Source: an uncultured Pseudomonadales bacterium
GTDB taxonomy: Bacteria > Pseudomonadota > Gammaproteobacteria > Pseudomonadales > Cellvibrionaceae
Direction: 5' to 3'
Length of the DNA stretch: 64,000 nucleotides
Assembly (NCBI GenBank): GCA_947489425.1
Contig: CANLDL010000004.1
Coordinates: forward strand, 390,798-454,797
The notes below the pieces were generated by a model. That model searched no databases. It was not told the origin of the DNA and saw only the letters and a list, made by a program, of their open reading frames with translations. Below are positions 30,473 to 40,392 of the stretch, one piece after another (position 1 is the stretch's first letter; each line of letters opens with the position of its first letter). The translations under genes were made by a program, and so were the position numbers.

Positions 30473-30955
30473 TTACTTAGTTACGCGATAGTGAGTACTG
30501 GAAAGGTAGCGAGACTCGTGATCGGGTGAGGGAAGTAGGCAATGATCCTTTTTGCCAAATAGGCGATATCGATTGCGTGCAATAAACAGGTAAGCTTTGT
30601 CTCTTAAGAAGCGAGGTAATAGTTTAAATACAAGTAATGAGCGCCAAGGAAAGCCTAATTGTGAGAGTATTTTGAAAATAGCCTCTGTTTTAATAAATAA
30701 TGTGTTATCAGTTGAATTGGTGTCATTTAATGTGAGTTCTTTCGCACTATTGTTGTTAACAGATAAGTTTTCAACGTAAAGAAGGGTATCAAACTCAGTA
30801 GTCGACATATCATAGTGCTTTAATATAGCTTGGCCTTCGGGTGATTATACCGAGGCCAGCTTTAGCGACTTTTTTACGTCATGCTTAATAATGAACTGAG
30901 CCCAGTGGTTACAAAGTACACAGACATTATCAAATAAAACTACATTAGTCGTCAT
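30473..30955 (-). pseudogene. DCC-family (DUF393) thiol-disulfide oxidoreductase-like gene with one premature stop
   Basis: Read from the ATG at 30955, the frame starts MTTNVVLFDNVCVLCNHW, the DxxCxxC motif that names the DCC family. It hits TAA at 30847-30845 (codon 37), where family members usually have Gln (ASV-stop-SPEGQAIL). The same frame then stays open to 30473 with the typical DCC C-terminus (PWRSLLVFKLLPRFLRD, FIARNRYRLFGK, LLPSP), for a full length of 160 codons. A single C-to-T change explains the stop. An internal ATG at 30808 would give only 111 residues without the Cys motif. Confidence 0.85.
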
Positions 30956-30976
30956 AGGACAGCCTCGATTTACGAG

Positions 30977-32749
30977 TTACATTTTCTCCATCACATCAAT
31001 GCCGAGTATTTCCAAGCCCATTTTTAATAAAGTTGCCGTTGCATCGCATAGTTGTAAGCGGCTATTTTTTTCAGCCTCACTAACACCCTCTTTTAATATC
31101 GGGCAAGACTCGTAAAAGCGCATATAAAGACTGGCAACATCATAGAGATAATTACAAAGTAAATGCGGATAGGCATCTTGACTAATCTGCTCAATGACCT
31201 CGACACTTTGTAATAATCGGATCGCTAAGGCTTTTTCGTCGGCGTGATCTATGACGAGTTCACTATTTAGTTGCTGTGGCGTTATCTCGGCTTTTCTAAA
31301 AATACTTTGTATGCGGGTGTAGGCGTATTGTAAATAAGGCGCGGTATTCCCTTCAAAACTGAGCATGGTTTCCCAGTTAAAAATATAATCGTTGGTGCGT
31401 GTTTTTGAGAGGTCAGCGTACTTAATTGCACCAATACCCACTTTTCGGCCAATGTTTTTATATTCGTCTTCCGACAGCTCAATACCTTTTGCCTCGCTGC
31501 GCTCGCGGACTAATTTCTCAGCACGCTCTATCGCTTCATCGAGTAAGTCGGCTAACTTTATAGTGCCACCTGTGCGTGTTTTAAAAGGTTTGCCATCGCT
31601 ACCCATCATGGTGCCAAAGGCGTGATGTTCTGGGCTGATAGTCTCGTTAATAAATTGTGCCTTGCGTGCCACTGCAAAGACTTGTTGCATGTGTAGTGAC
31701 TGGCGAGCGTCAATAAAATATAAAATTCGGTCTGCTTTTAATGCATTTGCGCGATAGCGTAATGCTGCAAGATCCGAGGTCGCATACAAATAACCACCGC
31801 CTTGTTTTTGGATAATGACAGGACTTGGATTGCCATCTTTATCAGCGAGTTCTCCTAAGAAAACAATGGTGGCACCTTGATCTTCTACCGCGAGCCCTTT
31901 TTCTTTGAGCTCATTGACTAAAACCGATAAGTCATCGTTATAGGCGCTTTCACCACGTACATCTTTTGGCGTTAATGTCACATTAAGTTTTTGATAAATT
32001 TCTTGGCTATGTGTAAGAGAGGTATCACGAAAAGCATTCCATAACTTGAGCATGGCTGCATCGCCTGATTGGAGTTTAACCACATAATCACGCGCTTTAT
32101 TGGCAAACTCTTCTGACTCGTCAAAATGTTTTTTAGATTGTTGATAAAAACTTTCGAGGTCTTTTAGGGCAAGTTCTGCTTGTTCACCGCCTTGTAAGTG
32201 CTTTTCTAATTCAACTAGCAGCATGCCAAATTGTGTACCCCAATCACCCACATGATTTTGTCGAATCACTGTGTGTCCCTGTAGTTCTAATAAGCGCACC
32301 AGTGCATCACCAATAATGGTTGAGCGTAGGTGGCCTACATGCATTTCCTTTGCAAGGTTAGGAGCTGAGTAGTCAACAACAATAGTTTGTGGCTGCTGAG
32401 TTTTAAGTCGTGCTATTGGTTCTTTGCGTAAATAGATTAGTTGTTGTGCTAGCCAGTCGTTACGTAAGTGAATATTGATAAAACCTGGCCCTGCTACTTC
32501 GAGTTTCTCAGCAATATAGTCGATATCGAGTTGATCAATAATTGACTGTGCTATCTCGCGTGGGTTTTTCCCCATTTTTTTTGCAGCGCCCATAGCACCA
32601 TTGGCTTGATAGTCACCAAAGCCTGCTTTTTTACTTGGAGCAATATGTGGGCCGCATTCATTAGGAATACCCACTGCCTCCATAGCACGCTGAAAGTGGC
32701 TGGATAAGATAACTTTAATAGAAGACGAATCAAACGAGCTTTGGGTCAT
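30977..32749 (-). CDS. argS: Arginyl-tRNA synthetase
   Basis: Class I aminoacyl-tRNA synthetase charging tRNA-Arg. It has 590 residues. The N-terminal Add1 domain is followed by [21 protein letters not shown] (in two parts; HVGH is the HIGH box), then [10 protein letters not shown] near the KMSKS position and the C-terminal anticodon-binding DALR domain ([14 protein letters not shown]). The DCC pseudogene begins 22 bp downstream on the same strand. Confidence 0.97.
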   Translation of the reverse strand: MTQSSFDSSSIKVILSSHFQRAMEAVGIPNECGPHIAPSKKAGFGDYQANGAMGAAKKMGKNPREIAQSIIDQLDIDYIAEKLEVAGPGFINIHLRNDWLAQQLIYLRKEPIARLKTQQPQTIVVDYSAPNLAKEMHVGHLRSTIIGDALVRLLELQGHTVIRQNHVGDWGTQFGMLLVELEKHLQGGEQAELALKDLESFYQQSKKHFDESEEFANKARDYVVKLQSGDAAMLKLWNAFRDTSLTHSQEIYQKLNVTLTPKDVRGESAYNDDLSVLVNELKEKGLAVEDQGATIVFLGELADKDGNPSPVIIQKQGGGYLYATSDLAALRYRANALKADRILYFIDARQSLHMQQVFAVARKAQFINETISPEHHAFGTMMGSDGKPFKTRTGGTIKLADLLDEAIERAEKLVRERSEAKGIELSEDEYKNIGRKVGIGAIKYADLSKTRTNDYIFNWETMLSFEGNTAPYLQYAYTRIQSIFRKAEITPQQLNSELVIDHADEKALAIRLLQSVEVIEQISQDAYPHLLCNYLYDVASLYMRFYESCPILKEGVSEAEKNSRLQLCDATATLLKMGLEILGIDVMEKM

Positions 32750-32901
32750 GGTTGCTTACTGAGTGAGATGAGTAGAATAAGGCAATATGTTTAGTCTGCC
32801 ATTTTATCTGTCTGTTAAACACAATGCTAGAAATATAATGGGTGAAAGACCTGCGCTAGCAATGATAAACTGGCCATAACATTGAAGATAGAGTAACCAG
32901 T

Positions 32902-33087
32902 ATGGGCGATGTCATTGCCTTCAAAAAGAAAAGTGTGTGGGAAAAGCATAAAGGTAAAAGTTTATGTCGCGATGGCTTTCATAAATGGAAGGTGGTTACT
33001 AAGCAGCAGTTTGATGTTAAACAAGGTAAGTTAGTTACTAAATATAAGTGTGAGCGCTGCCAAAAAGAAAAACTAAAATTACTGTAG
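32902..33087 (+). CDS. Small zinc-ribbon-like protein
   Basis: Protein of 61 residues, basic, with one CxxC near the C-terminus (KCERCQKEK) and a single Cys plus His earlier (SLCRDGFHKW), enough for one zinc site. Similar small proteins occur next to rluA-type genes in pseudomonads (from memory). It ends 9 bp before rluA, so it is probably co-transcribed with it. Function unknown. Confidence 0.75.
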   Translation: MGDVIAFKKKSVWEKHKGKSLCRDGFHKWKVVTKQQFDVKQGKLVTKYKCERCQKEKLKLL

Positions 33088-33096
33088 TCACGCTTA

Positions 33097-33723
33097 ATGA
33101 TCCCTATTTTATATCAAGACGACGCCCTATTAATTGTCGATAAACCCGCTAACTTGCTAACCACACCAGGGCGTGGCGAAGATAAACAAGACTGTCTAAT
33201 TAGCCGCCTGCTAATTAATTACCCCAATGCACGAATTATCCATCGCCTAGATATGGCAACCTCGGGTATTGTAGTTCTAGCCTTAACGCATGCTGCTCAG
33301 GTGGCTATGGGGCATTTATTTGAACAACGGCGAATAGAAAAAACCTATATCGCAGTTGTTGATGGCAAGTTGTCTGAAATTGAAGGTGAGATTAATAAAC
33401 CGTTGATTTGTGACTGGGAAAACAGGCCTATTCAGAAGGTTTGTTTTGATAGCGGCAAGCCTGCCTTAACGACGTATGAGTGTTTAGTCTACGACAGCCA
33501 CCACCATACAACGCGAGTTAAGCTAAAACCCAAGACGGGCCGTTCTCATCAATTACGTGTACATATGTTGGCACTTGGGCATCCTATTTTAGGTGATTAT
33601 TTTTATGCGCCTGAGCCAATACTTAAAAAAAGCAAGCGCTTGCTGTTGCACGCCAGTAAAATTGAGTTTGAGCATCCAGTCTCCAAGCAGCCTGTCGTTA
33701 TAGAATCAGTGGTGCCTTTTTAA
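33097..33723 (+). CDS. rluA: Dual-specificity 23S rRNA/tRNA pseudouridine synthase RluA
   Basis: Makes pseudouridine 746 in 23S rRNA and 32 in tRNA in E. coli. It has 208 residues. The catalytic Asp is in IIHRLDMATSGIVVLALT, and CDWENRPIQKVCF and KTGRSHQLRVHMLALGHPIL are RluA signatures. It has no S4 domain, as expected for RluA. It lies beside rapA, as in E. coli. Confidence 0.93.
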   Translation: MIPILYQDDALLIVDKPANLLTTPGRGEDKQDCLISRLLINYPNARIIHRLDMATSGIVVLALTHAAQVAMGHLFEQRRIEKTYIAVVDGKLSEIEGEINKPLICDWENRPIQKVCFDSGKPALTTYECLVYDSHHHTTRVKLKPKTGRSHQLRVHMLALGHPILGDYFYAPEPILKKSKRLLLHASKIEFEHPVSKQPVVIESVVPF

Positions 33724-33864
33724 CTCGAATACTTAATTTTTACCAAATTTATAAGCAGGCTCTCTAAAAAGCGGCTTTGACTCTGGTAGAATGCACGCCA
33801 AATTTTACTGGGCAGCATTTCAAGATATAGCACTGCTCTTTTACTTCTCTTTATTTTGCACAGA

Positions 33865-36615
33865 ATGACATCTATGGAAACGCCCCAAATCGGTCAACGT
33901 TGGTTAGTCGATACCGATGCCTCATTAGGCCTTGGTATTGTAATCGAGTGCGAAGGTCGCAGTATTAGCTTGGAATTTCCAGCAACAGGCGATGTTCGCC
34001 AATATGCCATTAAAAATGCACCGCTAACACGGGTATTGTTTACAGAAGGTGAGACGATATCGACAGAAGATGGTCAAACTCATCGAGTGAGTCGTGTTGA
34101 GAGTATTAATGACTTATTTATTTATATTACCGAAACGGGCGATCCTATCCCTGAGACGCAGTTAGCGGCCAATATTCAGCTTAACCATCCATTAAAAAGA
34201 TTGCTGGCCTTACAGTTGGATAAACCCAGTTGGTTCGATGTCCGTGAGCAACTATCCCATGCATACCAACAGTGGTTGCGTTCAGACATGATTGGCTTAA
34301 TGGGCGCGCGTATTAGCCTGACAGCTCACCAGTTATATGTTGCGCAATCTGCAACCAGCCGATTACCCGTACGTGTTTTATTGGCCGATGAAGTGGGTTT
34401 GGGTAAAACCATCGAGGCTGGACTTATTTTGCAGCGCCTACAATTACAGGGGCATGCTGCACGTGTATTAATTTTGGTGCCTGAGTCACTGTGTGTACAG
34501 TGGTTTGTCGAGATGCTACGTTGTTTTTCTATTTACAGTAGTTTAATTGATAGCGACGCTGAGCTGGGAGATATTGACCTAAACGATACGCGTGTCTTTA
34601 TCGCCTCCCATGACTTTTTAAATGAAGATAAATCACTTGAAGCCGACGAGTGGGATATGGTTATCGTCGATGAGGCGCATCACTTTAATTTGTCGGACGA
34701 GAGTGCTGAAGATAGTGGGGGAGAAGTCCCTACAAGTAGCTTAATTGATGGATTGACGCAGGCTCGCCAAAATAGCCAGCTACGTAAATTATCTGCTCAT
34801 ACCAAGCATTTGTTATTGTTGTCGGCAACGCCAGAGCGCTTAGGTTTAGAGAGCCACTTCTCGCGTCTACAATTGCTGGATAGTGAGAAATTCCACTCCT
34901 TTGAAGAATTTAGAGATTCCTACGAAAGTTACCAAGCACTTGCAGAAGACTTACACGAGCTACTAAGTGGGGACGATGACGATAAACAGCTATCCGCGAA
35001 GGATGCGCAATTAAGTAAATTAGCTGAGCATTTTTCGTTTAATTTGGATGACGGCACTATCTCTAAAAAGGCGCTAACCGAGTTATTACTCGATAGCTAC
35101 GGTACCGGTCGTATGGTTTATCGTAATACGCGCCATGCTGTTGAAGGTTTTCCTAAGCGGAAATTACTCGCCCATACCATTGATGGCGAAGACGAAAAAT
35201 TTGCATGGTTAGTCAATTTTGTTAAGCAACACCAAGATGAAAAACTATTACTGATTACCCACGATAAGGACGATGTGCTGCAATTAAAGGAGTCGCTATA
35301 TCGCAAAACGGGTATCGATTGTCCTGTATTTCATGAAGATATGACGCTAATTGAGCGCGATCGTGCCGCAGCCTATTTTGCCGATAGCGATGAAGAAGGA
35401 GCGCCTTTACTACTGTGTTCGGAGATAGGTAGTGAAGGGCGTAACTTTCAGTTTTGCCATCGCTTGATTTGTTGGGACTTGCCAGAGCATCCCGATGTAC
35501 TCGAGCAACGCATTGGCCGCCTTGATCGAATCGGGCAAAGCCAAGATATAGAAATTCATGTTTGTGTTGAATCTGCATTAGCCAAGCAACGACTTCACTG
35601 GTTTCACGATGTGCTTGCATCGATAGAACAAATTAACCCCGCCGCTGGTTTGATTCACGATATTTGGTTTGAGCGATATTGTGAAAATCCAACCGATGTC
35701 GAGCCAGAAGTGCGCAAGCAACTTGCAGATTGGTTGCAACAGTTAGAGCAAGGGCGTGATCGCCTTTTGGAGATGAACAGTTGCCGTAGGCCAGATGCAG
35801 ATCAGTTACTTGAAGCCGTTAAACAACACGAAAAAGAGACCCATCCGCAGGTACTACTTGAGCAAATGACCGATGTGTTAAATATTCATTACGAGCAGCT
35901 CGACGAAACTCGCTATCGTCTTGTGCCATCGGATCAAATGCTAGTTCCTATGATCCCAGGTATTCCCATCGAGGGTTGTGAAGTCACTTTTGATCGCGCG
36001 ACGGCAACTTCTCGCGAGGATATCGAGTTTATTACTTGGGATCACCCACTAATGCAAGGCTTGGCGGAGATGATTGGGCTATCAGATTTAGGTGTAGCCA
36101 GCGTTGGTCTATTACCTAATAAAAGCTTAAAACCAGGGATGTTGTTTGCCGAGGTTTTATTTAACCTTACCGTGCAATCAGCACATGCCCGCCAAATACA
36201 GCCCTATTTGGTGCAGTCAGGTTTACGTGCTGTGGTAACGGCCAGTAATAAGGCTAACATCAGTACTGCGTTACCCTCACAACAGTTAAGCCAGTTGGTG
36301 GAAAAGGCCGATAAGAAAATACGAAAAGCGGTTGTTGGCGATTATCGTGCGCAGATATCAGAGCTTGTAGATAAAGCTGAGTCACTTGCTATGAGTGAGA
36401 CGAAAGATGTGATTGAGCAGTCATTAACGCAGCTCAATGAGCGTGCTCAGCTTGAGCTTACCCGACTTAAACAGTTACAGCAGCGAAACCCTGATATCAG
36501 TGATCAAGATATTGATAAATTAACGAACCATTTTGATAACGTGCGCAATGCTTTACAGGGAGCTTGTAAGCCTACTATCAATGCAATCCGCTTATTGGTG
36601 ACCTATAGGCCGTAA
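33865..36615 (+). CDS. rapA: RNA polymerase-associated ATPase RapA
   Basis: Swi2/Snf2-type ATPase that recycles RNA polymerase. About 916 residues. The N-terminal Tudor-like region starts at IGQRWLVDTDASLGLG, followed by Walker A DEVGLGKTIEAGLIL, the DEAH box VDEAHHF, SATPERLGLESHFSRL, and the C-terminal helicase motif HPDVLEQRIGRLDRIGQ. Two ATGs (33865 and 33874) and a TTG at 33856 are possible starts; the N-terminal match to E. coli favours 33865 or 33874. Confidence 0.96.
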   Translation: MTSMETPQIGQRWLVDTDASLGLGIVIECEGRSISLEFPATGDVRQYAIKNAPLTRVLFTEGETISTEDGQTHRVSRVESINDLFIYITETGDPIPETQLAANIQLNHPLKRLLALQLDKPSWFDVREQLSHAYQQWLRSDMIGLMGARISLTAHQLYVAQSATSRLPVRVLLADEVGLGKTIEAGLILQRLQLQGHAARVLILVPESLCVQWFVEMLRCFSIYSSLIDSDAELGDIDLNDTRVFIASHDFLNEDKSLEADEWDMVIVDEAHHFNLSDESAEDSGGEVPTSSLIDGLTQARQNSQLRKLSAHTKHLLLLSATPERLGLESHFSRLQLLDSEKFHSFEEFRDSYESYQALAEDLHELLSGDDDDKQLSAKDAQLSKLAEHFSFNLDDGTISKKALTELLLDSYGTGRMVYRNTRHAVEGFPKRKLLAHTIDGEDEKFAWLVNFVKQHQDEKLLLITHDKDDVLQLKESLYRKTGIDCPVFHEDMTLIERDRAAAYFADSDEEGAPLLLCSEIGSEGRNFQFCHRLICWDLPEHPDVLEQRIGRLDRIGQSQDIEIHVCVESALAKQRLHWFHDVLASIEQINPAAGLIHDIWFERYCENPTDVEPEVRKQLADWLQQLEQGRDRLLEMNSCRRPDADQLLEAVKQHEKETHPQVLLEQMTDVLNIHYEQLDETRYRLVPSDQMLVPMIPGIPIEGCEVTFDRATATSREDIEFITWDHPLMQGLAEMIGLSDLGVASVGLLPNKSLKPGMLFAEVLFNLTVQSAHARQIQPYLVQSGLRAVVTASNKANISTALPSQQLSQLVEKADKKIRKAVVGDYRAQISELVDKAESLAMSETKDVIEQSLTQLNERAQLELTRLKQLQQRNPDISDQDIDKLTNHFDNVRNALQGACKPTINAIRLLVTYRP

Positions 36616-36888
36616 ATAAAAATAAAAAAGTTAAAAAATAATTTTAAGCTTTTTATTCAGTTAATGAGACTATTGTTTTCTTTTTAAGAATAAAACTCTC
36701 ATTAAGTGATATTGGTGTCGTCATTATCTATCCCTTTTTTAATCTAGGTATATTGCCCTCAATAGTTAGACTATAGTGGGTTTTTATACCTCTGAATTTT
36801 CTTGTATGATAGCGCCGTTTTTTAGTCTACCTCCTTTTATTTTTTACCGATATCGATACAAAATTTACAAACCCTACGGGATTATTCC

Positions 36889-38343
36889 ATGCTTCGTGCT
36901 CTTACCTTTGTGGTATCTATTTTTTCACTTTTTCTTTTTTCTTCTTTTGTTTTTGCCTCCGACGCTAGTGCCATAGCAGAAGGCAGCCGATACGATTTAA
37001 CCGCATCATCGATAGGTTATATCTGTTTAGTAGTTTTCGCGATTGCCTATGCTCTAGTCATTGGTGAAGAGTATTTACATCTGAGAAAATCAAAACCTGT
37101 TTTACTCGCGGCGGGGATCATTTGGTCTTTAATTGCTATTTATTATGCGAATCGTGGTTATGATTCCATCGTTGAAGAAGCGCTGCGACATAACCTACTC
37201 GAATACGCCGAGCTACTACTTTTCTTGCTAGTGGCTATGACTTATATCTCAGCACTGGAAGAGCGCAGAATGTTCGACTGGTTACGTGTCTGGCTGGTTT
37301 CTCGCGGTTTGGGTTATAGGCAATTGTTTTGGACGACAGGTGTTCTCGCATTTTTTATCTCACCTATAGCCGATAACCTAACAACCGCATTGGTGATGTG
37401 TGCCGTTGTACTTGCTGTTGGGGGTAAAAACAAAAACTTTGTCAGCCTTGCTTGTATCAATATTGTAGTTGCTGCAAATGCTGGCGGTGCCTTTAGCCCC
37501 TTTGGTGACATCACAACGCTAATGGTATGGCAGAAAGGTTTAGTGCCATTCCAGCAGTTCTTTGTTTTATTCTTGCCCTCGGTCGTTAACTTTCTAATCC
37601 CAGCGGCAATAATGACCTTTTTTATTACTAAAGGTAAGCCTGCTTTAGAAGATGGTGAAGGTCAAGTTGAAATGAAACGCGGCGCTAAGCGTATGGCGGT
37701 ATTCTTTTTACTAACGATTATGACTGCCATCATTGGTCATAGCTTTCTTCACCTCCCACCAGTCTTTGGCATGATGACTGGGCTTGCTTACCTACAGTTC
37801 TTTGGGTACTTTTTAAAGCGTACACTGCCAAGCTCGCTCGACCGAAAACGTCGTTTTTATCAGGATAACCCCGAAAAACTCGATGAGCTAAATAAAATAA
37901 CGGAATTTAATGTCTTCAGTCATATTCAGCGCGCCGAGTGGGACACCTTAATGTTTTTCTACGGTGTTGTTATGTGTGTAGGTGGTTTGGGCTTTTTAGG
38001 CTACCTAGGTATGGTCTCAGAGATAATGTACACCCAGTGGAATCCACTTTATGCCAACATTACCGTGGGGGTGCTTTCTGCTATTGTCGATAATATCCCG
38101 GTGATGTTTGCCGTACTTACCATGAACCCCGATATGGTACTTGGGCAATGGTTACTAGTAACACTTACTGCAGGTGTAGGTGGTAGCCTATTATCTATTG
38201 GTTCTGCTGCCGGTGTTGCACTTATGGGGCAGTCTAAAGGCCAGTACACATTCTTTAGCCATTTAAAATGGGCGCCTGTCATTTCCCTTGGCTATATTGC
38301 TAGTATCTATTGCCATTTGTGGGTGAATGCTGCTTTATTTTAA
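36889..38343 (+). CDS. nhaD: Na+/H+ antiporter NhaD
   Basis: Inner-membrane sodium (lithium)/proton antiporter of the IT superfamily, common in marine and halophilic bacteria. It has 484 residues, a possible N-terminal signal-like segment (FVFASDASA) and about 11-12 hydrophobic helices. The conserved ISPIADNLTTALVM and NAGGAFSPFGDITTLMVW segments are family signatures. It is flanked by AT-rich DNA upstream and a bidirectional terminator downstream. Confidence 0.93.
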   Translation: MLRALTFVVSIFSLFLFSSFVFASDASAIAEGSRYDLTASSIGYICLVVFAIAYALVIGEEYLHLRKSKPVLLAAGIIWSLIAIYYANRGYDSIVEEALRHNLLEYAELLLFLLVAMTYISALEERRMFDWLRVWLVSRGLGYRQLFWTTGVLAFFISPIADNLTTALVMCAVVLAVGGKNKNFVSLACINIVVAANAGGAFSPFGDITTLMVWQKGLVPFQQFFVLFLPSVVNFLIPAAIMTFFITKGKPALEDGEGQVEMKRGAKRMAVFFLLTIMTAIIGHSFLHLPPVFGMMTGLAYLQFFGYFLKRTLPSSLDRKRRFYQDNPEKLDELNKITEFNVFSHIQRAEWDTLMFFYGVVMCVGGLGFLGYLGMVSEIMYTQWNPLYANITVGVLSAIVDNIPVMFAVLTMNPDMVLGQWLLVTLTAGVGGSLLSIGSAAGVALMGQSKGQYTFFSHLKWAPVISLGYIASIYCHLWVNAALF

Positions 38344-38390
38344 ACCTTACTGTATACGATAAAAGTATAAGTATTATTTAAATACTAATA

Positions 38391-38418
38391 AAAAAGGCTA
38401 CGTAAGTAGCCTTCTTTA
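38391..38418. terminator. Bidirectional terminator between nhaD and slyD
   Basis: GGCTAC (38396-38401) pairs with GTAGCC (38406-38411) over a GTAA loop, with A-run on the left and T-rich tail on the right. It serves the two converging genes. Confidence 0.85.
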
Positions 38419-38442
38419 TTAGGTTGAAAGTAAGCTGAGAGC

Positions 38443-38925
38443 TTAGTGCTGGTGGCCGCCTGGTCCATGTACATGGCCGTGTTCAAGTTCTTCGGCGCTG
38501 GCTTCACGAATTTCGGTGACTTCGATATCAAAGTGTAAGTTTTTACCCGCTAATGGGTGGTTGCCATCAACGGTGATAGTATCACCCTCTACTTTAGTAA
38601 CAGTAACGACTTGTTGGCCGTGCTCGGTTTGTGCGTGAAAGTCCATACCCGCTTGGATATCGTCAACGCCTGCAAACATGGATTTTGGTAGCTCTTGTAC
38701 AAGAGAGTCGTCAAGTTCGCCATAGCCGTCGGCAGGCTTTACAACAACAGATAGTTTATCACCTACAGCTTTACCTTCGAGCTCGCGCTCAAGGCCTGGC
38801 ACAATGTTACCTGCACCATGAAGATACGGTAATGGCTCTTGGCCTTGTGATGAATCAACGGTATTACCATCGTCATCCTTTAGGGTGTAGTGAAAACTCG
38901 CTACGCTATTTTTAGTAATACTCAT
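38443..38925 (-). CDS. slyD: FKBP-type peptidyl-prolyl isomerase SlyD
   Basis: Cytosolic PPIase/chaperone of 160 residues. The N-terminal FKBP segment (VASFHYTLKDDDGNTVDSS) is split by the insert-in-flap domain (about 70-125), and EGDTITVDGNHPLAGKNL is typical of SlyD. The C-terminus is short and His-rich (HGHVHGPGGHQH), giving a possible nickel site, but much shorter than in E. coli SlyD. Confidence 0.93.
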   Translation of the reverse strand: MSITKNSVASFHYTLKDDDGNTVDSSQGQEPLPYLHGAGNIVPGLERELEGKAVGDKLSVVVKPADGYGELDDSLVQELPKSMFAGVDDIQAGMDFHAQTEHGQQVVTVTKVEGDTITVDGNHPLAGKNLHFDIEVTEIREASAEELEHGHVHGPGGHQH

Positions 38926-38955
38926 AAAGATTCTCGTTATTGATGTGTGTAAATA

Positions 38956-39699
38956 TTATAAACCGACAACGGTTGTGTTGCCGATGGTTGCATCGGTTAG
39001 CTCAATGCTAAATTGTTTTTTATCGTCTTTTAATTGTATCAGCTTAACAAATAAGTACTGCCAGTCGGGTGCAACCCAAATAAAGGTGACACGGCGCTTC
39101 TTTTCGCGCACTACTTTAATTTTTAAAGTGTCAAAAGTCCCAGCTTTGGTTGTTATGCTCTCTTTGCCTATTATTTCGAACTGGTTTTTCTTAAAACGAT
39201 TTTTATGCACGATATTATAGATGATACCGTGCTTATTTAATAATAAGTCCTGTTGTAGCTGTAGCTGGAAGCTTAATCGATCGAGTGCACGCGCTAGATA
39301 GCTAATCTCTTCTTGTTGTTTTTTAGTTGTTCGCGTAATGGTTTTTTTATTGTGATTAAAGTTAAGTTGCGATTGTTTAACTGCCCCAGTGATATTACGT
39401 TTACTTGAGAACTGTTGTGGCCGAATATCGTTATTTTTCCACGTAAACTGAGCACTTTCCTTAAGGCTTGCAAGCCAGGAGCTTGCTCTAAAATTAAGCT
39501 CGTAAAGCCCATTATCTAAGAGCTTATATTCGCGATAGGCGCTAACGGCAAAGCCATTAATTACTGCATCGTAGTTAGCTTTAAAAAAGGGGACACTTGT
39601 CTCAGAAGTGGCAGGGGCAGGCGTTTTAGCAGCACTATTGATGCTAAACAATAAAATGAGCAGGAACAAGGGTGTCTGTTTTACAGTGCTAATCATCAT
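38956..39699 (-). CDS. DUF3108 family exported protein
   Basis: Protein of 247 residues with an N-terminal signal peptide (ending near SAAKT) and a beta-rich body typical of DUF3108 proteins, which are often found beside purN/purM in pseudomonad-like genomes. ITTKAGTFDTLKIKVV and FIWVAPDWQYLFVKL are recognisable features. Function is unknown; an envelope role is inferred from the signal peptide. It is downstream of purN on the same strand. Confidence 0.8.
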   Translation of the reverse strand: MMISTVKQTPLFLLILLFSINSAAKTPAPATSETSVPFFKANYDAVINGFAVSAYREYKLLDNGLYELNFRASSWLASLKESAQFTWKNNDIRPQQFSSKRNITGAVKQSQLNFNHNKKTITRTTKKQQEEISYLARALDRLSFQLQLQQDLLLNKHGIIYNIVHKNRFKKNQFEIIGKESITTKAGTFDTLKIKVVREKKRRVTFIWVAPDWQYLFVKLIQLKDDKKQFSIELTDATIGNTTVVGL

Positions 39700-39723
39700 A
39701 GTCCCCGTACTTTGCCACAGTAC

Positions 39724-40392
39724 TTATGTTGTACGTGAATCTATTTGATGGCCTGTTTTAGGTAATAGTTCATTATCTAATGATACGCTATCTTCTTTTA
39801 TTGTTAATCGCTCTTTGGCGAACCAATCTACTGCCATGGGGTAGATGATGTGCTCTTGTGCTTGTACGCGCCTACTTAATGTATCAACGGTGTCACCCTC
39901 AAGTATCGGTACAATGGCTTGAATAATAATGGGGCCACCATCGAGTTCTTCAGTGACAAAATGCACACTGACACCGTGAGCTTCGTCTTTGTTATCCAGT
40001 GCGCGTTGATGTGTGTGTAAGCCTTGGTATTTAGGCAACAACGATGGGTGGATGTTAAGCATACGGCCTGTGTAATGGCGTACAAACTCAGGTGTAAGTA
40101 TCCTCATAAAGCCAGCCAATACAACAAGTGTTGGCTGGTAGCTATCTATAGCGCTTGCCAGTGCATCATCAAAGCTGGCTCTATCTGGGTAATCTTTATG
40201 TGCAAGTACATGTGTCGGGATGTTGTGCTTTTGTGCTCGCTCAATCCCATAAACATCGGGCTGGTTACTAATCACCGCTTCAATGCGAATAGGTAACTCG
40301 CCCGCTATTTGGCCATCAATTAATGCCTGTAAGTTTGAGCCGCTGCCAGAGATTAATACAACAACTCGACAAGCATTATCAAGCGTCGGCAT
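39724..40392 (-). CDS. purN: Phosphoribosylglycinamide formyltransferase
   Basis: Third step of purine synthesis, using 10-formyl-THF. It has 222 residues. SGSGSNLQALID near the N-terminus, the catalytic NIHPSLLPKYQGLHTHQRAL and the Asp in VTEELDGGPII are all present. Its ATG directly follows the purM stop (TAAATG), so translation is coupled. Confidence 0.97.
   Translation of the reverse strand: MPTLDNACRVVVLISGSGSNLQALIDGQIAGELPIRIEAVISNQPDVYGIERAQKHNIPTHVLAHKDYPDRASFDDALASAIDSYQPTLVVLAGFMRILTPEFVRHYTGRMLNIHPSLLPKYQGLHTHQRALDNKDEAHGVSVHFVTEELDGGPIIIQAIVPILEGDTVDTLSRRVQAQEHIIYPMAVDWFAKERLTIKEDSVSLDNELLPKTGHQIDSRTT

Noticed and set aside
30473..30808. 111-residue ORF as a complete gene
   Set aside because: It is the C-terminal part of a DCC-family gene whose start lies at 30955 beyond a premature stop.
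36776..36976. 66-codon ORF overlapping the nhaD start
   Set aside because: Very hydrophobic, low-complexity shadow of the T-rich nhaD leader and signal segment.
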